Assembly: GCA_012295275.1 (NCBI GenBank)
Contig: CM022667.1
Span: 19,711,910 to 19,775,909, forward strand
Length of the DNA stretch: 64,000 nt
Direction: 5' to 3'
Source: Chrysomallon squamiferum
Lineage: Eukaryota; Mollusca; Gastropoda; Neomphalida; Peltospiridae
The position numbers and the translations under genes are program-made. A model generated the notes under the pieces. That model saw only the letters and a list, made by a program, of their open reading frames with translations, was not told the origin of the DNA and ran no database searches. Positions 37,001 to 47,216 of this stretch are shown here, piece by piece. Within the stretch, counting starts at the first letter, position 1; each line of letters starts with the position of its first letter.

Positions 37001-40000
37001 TATGAATAACTGTTAATGTTTTACATGAAATGAATGTAATTTTCATGTTGAGTTCACTCAGACTTTTAGAAAATGTTTGGACTAAATCAGGATTCAATCA
37101 TATTTTGAACTGGATTGTGAGACCACGGCATTGTTAGTGTGTGTGTGTTAGAGGAATTGTTATGAGAAAATAATGTTGTTATCTTACATGTTTACAATTC
37201 TTGATAAACCTCCAATCTTAAGGCTAATTTATAACTGTAGAAGTACACTGTGTGTGATGTTAGCGCAGTATATCAATACAGGTTAAAATTACTGGTTTAG
37301 TCTTTCACATTTTTCATTCACATCTATAGGACTTGGTAATAACAGTTGTTTTTGAATTCAAGATAGGTAGGTGAGGTGGTATTCAGTAACTGCTAGACAT
37401 TTTCTCTTTTTACCCCATCTGTCTGAGTACAACAGTTTCTAAGTGTTTCTAAATTTGAAATTGGTAAACATTAAGTGACTTCTTTCAGGTGCTCAGTTGA
37501 AGGAGTTTTGTCAGTATGGAACACGAGATGAGTGTCTCAAGTATTCGGGTAGTGACAACCTGTGTAAGAAACTTCACTTCAGAAAGATTATCAGAAAACA
37601 CACAGATGGTGAGAAAACTACTTCACATTTTCATTTTACTCAGTAGTATAATAAAGCTGTTTCTTAATTACTGAAACTATAACTAACCAAATGTATGGTA
37701 AATCCTTGATTTAAAAATTATGTAGTTCCTAAAGTACTGAAAGGAAGCAAAAAGATAACTGTTAAATAATAAGACACAGCAGGTTTGATAAATGTACCGG
37801 CAGTGTGCATGTGTCAGTATGTGAGTGTGAGTGACTTTTTCTGAGAGGCAGTTGCCTAGAAGAGAAATGTTAATTAAGCATGAACAAACATGTATTAAAT
37901 GAATTGTACGATACAATAAAACGGATCACAGTTTTTCGTAATTTAGTATGTTTTTTTAATAATTCAGATTTGATGTTTATAATTGCAGAATCTTTAGGCG
38001 ATTGTTCTTTTCTCAACACCTGTTTTCACATGGATACATGCAAGGTAACTGATTTCACACAAACCTAGAATTATCACACTGTTAGCTTGACTAAAACAAA
38101 CGGAAAAGATATTTGTACACTTAAAATTGTTGCAGGAAATTGCTAATCTTTTATGTTTGAAAATATTAACACGTTTGAAAATAATTACATATACTGTGTT
38201 TGAATCAAAATGCTGCTTAAAGTACTGAAGAAAAAAAATAAAGAAAATGACTAAAGTCTAGATGGTATTTTTCTGTTTCAGTATGTACATTACGAGATTG
38301 ATTATCCCAATGTGAAGACAGACCCGGCTCTGTTGAAGAAAGAAAATGCTCTCGCTAACATTGGACATTCCAGTGACTGCTGTCTGTACCCACCACAGGT
38401 GAGACATTTTTACTACTTTACACATCTCTTTGTTGTATACGATGACTATTTATGGAGTTAAAAATTAACATTTTCATTTTTTATTTTTTTAATCCAATGT
38501 AATAGTGTGTGTGTGCATGGGGCATGTCACCGCAAATTTTAATTTAAATTTAACAAAATTATAAGCATTATAATTACGGTTATCTCTGTATTTAGTGTAC
38601 CTTCAGCATTTATCTATATACATTTTATCTTATTTTTTTATTTTTTCTAAAAATAACTATATTCAATTATATCTTCATGTTTACATGAAATATACAAAAT
38701 TATTTGTAATTATGCAGTATTTTTAATTATTATCTTTTAATTCAGTGGATCCAGTGTGACTTGAGAATTTTCAACATGTCTGTGCTTGGCAAATGTGCTG
38801 TTGTGATGGCCGACCCACCCTGGGACATTCACATGGAGCTGCCCTATGGCACCATGAGTGACGATGAGATGAGAAGACTTGATGTGCCAGGATTGCAGGA
38901 TGATGGATTTATATTTCTGTGGGTAACAGGAAGGTGGGTACCACATCAACCACATATCTCACACTTTGGTCTCATTGGAAGATCAGTGTTTGAACTGGGT
39001 AAAATGAAATGTCAACTTTGTTCTTTTTGTTGTCACACTACCAACTGCCAACATCTGATATATGGAAAATCCACACCCATAAATATATATCACAAATTCT
39101 TTTATTTCACTTTTGTTAATATTTATGCATGATTTCCAACTTTATTCTTAGTATATTTTAAATTTTTTTTTTTTTTTTTATATATAATCAAAACTACTTA
39201 TAAAAATAATTTATAACTTATAATAGGAATTTGCATTTGCCTCTTTCTTTGGATACCTATGTTCTCTATTAAGGTGACATCACGCCTTTGTTTTTTGCTG
39301 TGCACAGTGTTAGCTTCAGCTGGCTAGTTTATTTCCATAAAATGACAGAATATAAGCAATTATTATAATTCACTAGATAACAGTAATGTTTCGATGTGGA
39401 AGACATTTCTGTGTTTTTTAATGAAATTAACTGTTATGAACTAGCAAATCAAAATTACTGTGGTGCTTGAAAAGTGGGATATCTCACAGTGGTATCAGAA
39501 AAAACAAGCAGTTAGTTGAAATAGAAATATGTCACACAGACTGAGTACTACCATTGCTCCTTTGTCTTGGATATTAAAGCTGTTCATGTTTATTGTTGTT
39601 ATTGTAAGAAATAACAACTAAGAATATATTTTTTTTGCGATTATTTTCAGAGCCATGGAGCTTGGACGAGAATGTTTGGATCTCTGGGGGTAAATTTATA
39701 ATTTTTATATTGATCTGTCTGTCTGTCTGTCTGTCTAGCTATCTGTAAAGTGACCATTTAGCATGGCTTTTAATGATAATACACAACGGATCTTGTTGAT
39801 AGTTTATAACATACTTATGTATTACTTAATAGACTGTTTTATTTTTAAGAATGTAAAAATTTTGTTTCTCGATTTCAAAATTAATCCCTATTTGTCTTAA
39901 GGGTCCTGGAATCACAAAATATAGGCCTGTGTAGACACACAAAACTTTATTTTTTTAAATTGTCTATTGATATATTTGGTTTTGTTGTGATTGCAAGTTT

Positions 40001-40271
40001 ATGGTCAACATGAACAAATGTTTATTCATGACTGTATTTCAAGTGTGTGTTTTATGTAAATCAGGTACAAGCGCTGTGATGAGCTGATATGGGTGAAGAC
40101 CAATCAGCTTCAGCGTATTATCCGCACAGGAAGGACAGGTCATTGGCTCAATCACGGCAAAGAACACTGTCTAGTAAGTAGACTGAATTAATTTCTCTCT
40201 GACTGAATTGTATTTTTAAAACCTGTAGAAAATTTCTCTGTTATTATTATTTTGAAGTTTCTGTATTGTTG

Positions 40272-40305
<34 letters not shown>

Positions 40306-41685
40306 TATCTTCAATTTAAATTAATACCTTCAGATCACATCTGAATTTTTTTAATGAAAATATGTGTATTTACAGAAAAAAATGTTTCTTAATTTACTTT
40401 CGTTGCTGTAGCTATTGTAACTCATTAACACAAAAGAACAACAATTAATTCTTTTTATCTATTTTAAATTATTTGTACAAGTAATGAAAGGTTGTAAAAT
40501 AATAATTCTTTGCTTGCAGGTGGGAGTGAAAGGAAACCCTAAAGGTGTCAATAAGGGCTTGGACTGTGACGTCATTGTAGCAGAGGTAGAGTTTTCTCTT
40601 CATTTTAAACAATCTAAATCTCTAGCAAATACCCTGCAGCTACAGTTACACTTCATTCTTAAAATATAACCTCTGCATACAGACTGTCTAGCTGTCTGGG
40701 TGATGTTAAGTCACTTTTAAAGATGAAGTCTGTTGTAAAAAGTGTTTAAACTTTAATATATTTAATATTCCAAAAAACCTTTTGTTAGTCGTACAGATTC
40801 AGTTATGTAATATGGAAACATTAAAAATCTTGAATAGATATTTATTCGGATAGTGGTCAATATGAATAGAAAAGATCCTTTGATGCTAATTAGCAAGATA
40901 AGACTACAAAATCAAGCTCAGTTGCATGCCGTCATTACTAAGATCATTGTTAGTAAACACTTTCTGATAGAGATGTGTTGTGTTTTGTGATCCTTTAATG
41001 TTAATTAATAAGATAATCTCCATTCCATCATTATTAAAATGATTGTTATTAACAGCTCAGTATCGACATGTAGTCAAGTGTGTATTGTGTCATTTGATAC
41101 AGGTGAGAGCTACGAGCCACAAGCCAGATGAAATCTATGGAATCATTGAGAGACTGTCTCCAGGAACAAGAAAGTGTGAATTGTTTGGTCGACCTCACAA
41201 CGTTCAACCCAACTGGTAAGTCAGATTTACATAATTTGTGTTAATGTGTTTTACAGTTAGTCAGTAAATAATCAGAAATTTGATGTAAGTATAAAAAGAT
41301 GTTTGGGGAAACGGTTAAAAATCAGAGAAGCAGATATTTGCTCCTGATTTCTGGAAGCATTCAATGAGACTGAGCAATGCAATGTTTGACCTACCAGAGA
41401 ATAAATTTTTATTTTAATTTATATACGCTCAAAACGACTGTATATTAGTAAAATTAGTGTAATATATATATATATATATATATTTCTACAGTAAAGAGAG
41501 AATTATAATTTTGTTGGAAGTATGCTTGTTATGTTTTATTAAGTTAATGTAATTTCATTATTTTGACTAGGATCACCTTAGGCAATCAGGTAGAAGGAGT
41601 GCGGCTAAAAGACCCTGATGTGGTGAAAGCTTTCAGAGAACACTATCCTGACGGTAACTGCATGGGACCTCCGAAAGACAGGTGA
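34054..41685 (+). CDS. METTL3: METTL3, catalytic subunit of the m6A mRNA methyltransferase
   Basis: Exons: 34054-34195, 34676-34937, 35459-35522, 35932-35987, 36114-36192, 36401-36490, 36823-36859, 37489-37608, 37989-38044, 38282-38398, 38746-38933, 39651-39689, 40065-40173, 40520-40585, 41103-41215, 41571-41685; 1653 nt, 550 residues, all phases consistent (human 580). Visible parts: N-terminal leader helix, a basic nuclear-localisation cluster (KSKKRKRD), two CCCH zinc fingers (cysteines in exons 37489 and 37989), then the MT-A70 methyltransferase domain with catalytic DPPW in exon 38746, FLWVTGR, and the RNA/METTL14-facing segment [20 protein letters not shown]. It writes N6-methyladenosine on mRNA as a heterodimer with METTL14 in the nucleus. 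One intron starts with GC (36,193). The last intron and last exon belong to the tandem duplication, so a second copy of the last exon lies 10 kb downstream. It converges on the EXD1-like gene. Confidence 0.97.
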
Positions 41686-42299
41686 CAGGGCTAGATCACA
41701 GGATTTTCACCAAGCAGACAATCAACATGAATTTCACATTGATGTAAGTGATAGAAACTTAGAGACAAGCCTCACATGACAAGTTGACGTCTAAGTCATA
41801 TTCTGCAGTGACAGTGTCATGACATACTGAAAGACTTGAAAGAATACACAACACTGAAACAGTTTGTGACAATTGAATACATTCACATTAAAGTTTTTAT
41901 ACAAAACAGTATGGTTAATGTATTATATTGTCTGTAAAAAAATCAAAACCAAAAAAAATCACCCTTTTGTTAGTACATTGTAAATTAAAATGCTCTGGTT
42001 TATTTCTTAAATAACTGCTAATTGCAACCACATTTAGTTTATAATAAAAATATAGCATCCAGATTGAATATAGGATTTATTGTTTTGCAGATAGAAAATA
42101 ATAAAGAACAAATGAAATGTTTCTATGCAAAATATGCAAAACATGCATATGATTGTCTACTGATGTACAGTTAACAAATAATTTAGTTCATGACAATAAA
42201 ATCATTGGTGTACACATTTTTGTACCATTATTGAAAATTATTTGTATTTTCTGGGTTTTTTTTTTTTTTTTGTTTTGTTTTTTATTTTTTATTATTATT
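41686..42299 (+). other. METTL3 3' UTR and convergent gap to the EXD1-like gene (copy A)
   Basis: A possible poly-A signal ATTAAA lies at 41,887. The tail-to-tail gap to the EXD1-like stop is about 0.6 kb, so the two 3' UTRs may overlap. About 130-140 bp on the right (roughly 42,174-42,306) are absent from copy B. Confidence 0.6.
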
Positions 42300-43385
42300 T
42301 TAATAACGTCGAAGCATTTTCTTCTGTTGTTTTGACAGAGGGTAGTCTGGATTCACGTAAAGAATGTCTAACAGTTCACAAATCTCACGCTGAACTTTAA
42401 AACTCTTTGCTTTCTCTTTGTTTATTTTACTCCAGCGACGTTCGTTACACATATTTCGGAAATGGTTTTCATAGCCTGAACCAGCAAGTCTGAAAATAAA
42501 GTAATTTTTTATTTAATTTCTGATACAATTTGTAATTTACAATGTCTTACTAATCCGAGCAAACGGCAATTCCTTAACAAACACCAAAACAATTTGCTTT
42601 ATGTCTTAAACAAAGAAAAAGAAAAATAATTTCTGTAAAATAATGTTGGTACTTCTGCCGCATGTGTGAAAATCTTGTTAATAAATAAATATCAGTAAAT
42701 AAACTAATCTCTGTTTTATAAATTACGGTATCGTGTTTTACTAGATTTCTTAACTTTAATGATGAGTTTCATTACTGAGAAAAGAAGGGGAGAGGGTCAA
42801 GGAAAACATGGAGATAGGTTTTTTATCGTTTTTTTTTTTTTAAATATTACTGTTAGTTGTAATGTACTAATTTTAATACATATATTGTGTTATACACAGA
42901 CGAAATTAATATCTATTTTCCCTCTGAAGTGTGTTATTTGTGTAGAATGTAGTCAGTTTGACGGACCTTCTTTTTAGTTTTTGTAAAGAGGAACTAATGG
43001 AGTAACGTCTGCAAATGTCCCCATCTTTCCTGTCATTGGTTGACTTGACCAATCCGGGCCTTTGTTAACCTCATTTTCCATGTCTTCATCTGGATGAAGA
43101 TGTTTAGGAATCCTGTACGAAGTACACATCTCACGTAAAGTAAGCATATCCACTTCAGACATTAATTTCTTCTTCTTGGCTTCAAGAGCACAGTGTACAA
43201 TCTGAATAAATCGAGAAACACCAAACTGAAACTTACTGTCGTCTTTTAACATTCAGAATGAATGTTTAACGATGTCTGAGTACCACACGGTAGAAAATAC
43301 AGCAATCGCAGACGAAACGAAAATGTAATAAAGATTGTATGAAGTTATGACGCCCAATACAGGTAAAAGCAAAACACTTATTATT

Positions 43386-43421
43386 TTATTTATTTTATTT
43401 TATTTTATTTTATTTTATTTC
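43386..43421. repeat. TTTTA pentanucleotide microsatellite in EXD1-like copy A
   Basis: About six TTTTA units; the counterpart in copy B is at about 53,368-53,402. Nearby ACT (43,657-43,691) and AAT (43,972-44,011) arrays also differ in length between the copies. Confidence 0.8.
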
Positions 43422-43969
43422 TTTCTAAGTTTTATTGTTATCTTTTGTACTAAACTGACAAGAAAATAATTATAAAAAACCTACAGTGTAAATAAGAATC
43501 CCACCTGTATGTCAAACATAGGAAGAATGTCAACTCCATAAATGTTGAAAAATGTTGCACATTTCCACCCACAGTCGTGAACTACCTAAAATTGAACAAT
43601 ATTTATTTTTAATTTAATTATTGATTTTCGTCATTATCATCATCATCATTATACTACTACTACTACTACTACTACTACTTACTACTACTACTGCCTCGAT
43701 AATTATGTAGATGTATGATACAGTAATCACAGTCTGATCCTAACAAGGAACCACGGGACGCTGATTTCGGTTGCTAGCTGGGTTGGGAATCGCTGATATA
43801 TAGACAGGAATGTTCGGTCTATAAGAGTACACACCCCTCGACACCACGGCACGCACACAGAGATAAGTTTTATTATTCTGATGATACACAAATATGCACA
43901 CATTTTAATATTTAATATTATCAACTACAAATGCAGAAACAGCAACTAATGGTACATTACCTGAATTTT

Positions 43970-44012
<43 letters not shown>

Positions 44013-44949
44013 CATTAATAGAAGCAAAATCACTAATGAATTTTTATAATAAAATAATAAATAAATAAATAAGGATTTGCGGACAAAGAACTGCTTAACA
44101 TTGGCTTCATTTATAATTGCTCACAAAATATTTGAATAAAATTATTCGATTTAAAGGGGAGAAAATCGGAGAAACAAGTATCAGTGAAATTTAACCTTAT
44201 TTTTGGTAACATATTATGAATATGCTATTATTTACTTGTTTAAATTGTGTCATAATTGCATTTATTTATAAAAGACTAAAATAATCTCATCAATAAAATC
44301 AAAATCACTGCAGTCCGAAATTTATATGCAATATAAATGTATATAAACTGATGACGTAATCAAAATCAGGAAACGGAAACAATTCTAATCCATTTGTCTG
44401 ATGTGACGTACTTTAGTTTAGAATAAATAGCTTGACAACGGCAACAATGAATTTCACTGAATTTCAGACGCCGAAGTGTAAACATGTTTAGCATGAAAAA
44501 CTGGAGTTGAAATTGTGAAACATTCAAAAAATCAGCAACAGGACTTTTAAGAAACTGTACAAATTCAACGCTTTGCGTAAATCGTTAACAAAAACCGAAA
44601 GAGAATCAACATCGATCGAAGTAACGATGACTGAGAAAGCGTGTCAACTCCGAGAGAAGAGAGCCGAGAAACTTCAAACGGGACTCGTCAGCGAGATGAA
44701 CCGGAATGTGGAAGCAAGGAAAAGATAACTGACCAGTTCAGCCTTTTCATTTCGATTAGTGCGTTGTGGCAACCCGAAAGAGACTCACGACAGAAATCGC
44801 GCTAACTATCCAACTAGCACATTTATCCGGCCAAAAGGTGGCCCACATCTGGTCTCCTGATGCCAGCTCTGGGTCAGACGAGGGCCACATAAATGTGCTA
44901 GGTGTAGACCTGCATAGCAACCGGTATTGAACTCGTACAGATACAGAAA

Positions 44950-45062
44950 TACTTACTTCATACAAACATAAATACAAACAAATGTGTATGTGTGTGTACG
45001 TGTGTGTGTGTGTCGACACATACACACACATTTGTTTGTATTTATTTTTGTATGAAGAGACT
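44950..45062. repeat. Foldback (palindromic) element in an EXD1-like intron, copy A
   Basis: The left arm CTTCATACAAACATAAATAC with following GT repeats is mirrored by a right arm ending GTATTTATTTTTGTATGAAG, centred on TCGA near 45,013. The arms are about 50 bp with few mismatches. A second weaker pair follows (CATGATACAAACATAAATAC near 45,119 and its complement near 45,219-45,238). The same structure occurs in copy B at about 54,926-55,040. It could be a MITE-like or foldback insertion or a slippage product. Confidence 0.65.
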
Positions 45063-45074
45063 AAATATACATAC

Positions 45075-45105
<31 letters not shown>

Positions 45106-45359
45106 TACGTGTAGACAGTCATGATACAAACATAAATACATACATATCCACACACATTCATACATACAATGTGTCTGTGTATGTATCAATGTGTGTAGGT
45201 AAGTACGTATATTTTTGTATTTATGTTTGATTCATGTCTGTCTGTATGTGTTTATATGTATTTAATGTATGCATGTACGTATACACGTGTATGTTAACAT
45301 ATACAAAGACAAACTAAAATTTGTACATATACAGATGTGTGTGCATATGTCTGAATTTG

Positions 45360-45522
45360 TTTGTATCGCGTCTCTGTTTATGTGTGTATCGTGTCTGTTT
45401 ATGTTTGTATCATGTCTCTGTTTATGTGTATCGTGTCTCTGTTTATGTTTGTATCGTGTCTGTTTATGTGTGTATCCTGTCTCTGTTTATGTGTGTATCG
45501 TGTCTGTTTATGTGTGTAGTTG
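45360..45522 (+). repeat. Minisatellite with unit of about 21-23 bp, copy A
   Basis: The unit GTATCGTGTCTCTGTTTATG plus 2-3 bases is repeated about seven times, with CT insertion/deletion variants among units. It lies in the first long intron of the EXD1-like gene. The reading frames rich in Val-Tyr-Cys here are artefacts of the repeat. Confidence 0.8.
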
Positions 45523-46834
45523 TGTCACGGTGACTAGTCTGAGTCGCGTTACTACCTATAATTTGTCTCGTTGCGTCTAAAGGGTAGCAGACTACAATAG
45601 CGTCACGTGACACGGTGTTAATTATCTGAGACAGCTTAAACTATTCTGAATCCACTAGAGAACAATAAACACAAACAAGAATTCGATATGGAAAATTGTT
45701 TATATATATTACATAAAGGGTAGCATGCAGTTGAAAACGTGTGCCGACTACTTGTATAACGATCGCTCGGGCGTTCAGTATACACCTCTGCAGACAGCCT
45801 TTCTGAATGTAGTTTGCAATTTTAATGCCCATTTTGAGTTTGTTAATTCCAATATTTCTTAATTTATAAAATAACGGAACTTCTCCTAGTTACATAAAAC
45901 AGCTTCTAAACAGCCCGTGGACGTCTGCATACGCTCTGATATTTTGTTTTTGTGTTTTTACCCCCATTTTCTGCCATTAATTAGGTAAACATTTAAGAAC
46001 TGTAAACATATAAATTATAAACGTGATTATACACGATAGCTTAATAAATATTACCGTAATATAATAATATACTTAAGATAAAATGTAGCAGACATTCTGC
46101 TTTAAATGGGCATATAAAAATAAGTGTTTTGTAAAATAATATATATTTCACTATATAGCATACAAAATCATGACTAAAAACAAGCCTGGCAAGGAGGCAA
46201 GGAGGCACTAATGAGGTTCCGTCAAAATATGTGTATATATAAATATATAAAGATGCATTCTCGTAATACAGACACACATCCATACACATACAAATATGTA
46301 TATCAATATACTGTTTTGCATACATACAAACACATGCACGTACACATACAAATACAAAAAAGACAATAAAGAAACCCACAATCATATGCATACAGAGTTG
46401 TAAACAGGACAGACACAGAGAAAAGTTCATAGACAAACCCACTTAAAGAAACAATGTACACACTGACATTCGGGTATGAACGTACATACACACGTACTGA
46501 CACACGTATGTACAAACTCACAGACATACTTACATAGTGAATACACAGACATAAAAGTACAAACACACACACACATATATATATATACTAACACATATCT
46601 ACATATGTATGTACATATACTCAATCATGGACACACACACACACACACACACAAATAACATACATAAAAACAGACATACTTATATACTTAACAATCACAT
46701 ACAGACATACATATACATAGACCCGAATACAAATCGACAAAAATGTATGTGCAGATATAGACGTGTACATATAGGCCTATATGCGCATATACTTAGTCAA
46801 ATACATACTTTCGTGTATATATATAATACATAGA

Positions 46835-46841
<7 letters not shown>

Positions 46842-46891
<50 letters not shown>
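46842..46891 (+). repeat. AC dinucleotide microsatellite beside the EXD1-like first coding exon, copy A
   Basis: More than twenty AC units followed by AT units lie within about 100 bp of the exon donor; copy B has a shorter AC and longer AT tract at about 56,775-56,822. Confidence 0.85.
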
Positions 46892-46897
<6 letters not shown>

Positions 46898-47216
46898 GAC
46901 ATGCATGTATAAAATACACATACACAAAGAAACACACAAACCACACTTTAATTATAAAATCTATAATAAATTTACTCGGCTTGCTTACTTTTACGACACG
47001 CACATCGTCGAGAAGTTCGAGTAATCCGCTGTGATGCATGATCGCTGGTTCCCAGAGAATGTCAAACTCGTACACTTTTTTGTCCCACGTGCAGGCTCGA
47101 ACGAGCGATAGTTGTTCGGAATCAGTCACTTTACAGTCTAAAAACACGACTTTTGATTTCTTCAGTGTCTTTATCACTGATTTAGCTTTTTGAAGAGTAT
47201 AAATCGGTTCTGCCAT

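Larger units (their letters stand above)
42300..47216 (-). pseudogene. EXD1-like: EXD1-like 3'-5' exonuclease-domain protein, copy A (frameshifted)
   Basis: Minus-strand exons: 47216-46989, 43585-43505, 43201-42967, 42489-42300. The frame opens with an RNase D-like fold: VVFLDCK, then LSLVRACTWDKKVYEFDI, LLELLDDVRVV joined by splicing to VVHDCGWKC, and LPMFDIQ, then DVTPLVPLY. This matches EXD1. Mouse EXD1 is a catalytically inactive RNA-binding partner of TDRD12 in piRNA production; here the exonuclease I motif D-x-E reads D27-C-K29, so catalytic loss is also likely. Relative to copy B one base is missing after PLVPLY, giving a stop at 42,976-42,974 and putting the last exon out of frame. 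Without that exon a 186-residue product remains possible, so pseudogene status is likely but unproven. Upstream noncoding exons are suggested by minus-strand donors near 47,582 and 47,722. Confidence 0.72.

Noticed and set aside
44760-44935. Non-repetitive block shared by both copies, thought to be a SINE or transposon fragment
   Set aside because: It has a more even composition than its surroundings, but no tRNA-like head, tail or transposase motif could be seen.
44756-45580. Several Val/Tyr/Cys- and Thr/His-rich frames (also at 54,725-55,553 and 46,041-46,833)
   Set aside because: They translate GT/CA and minisatellite repeats; no conserved residues and no splice support.
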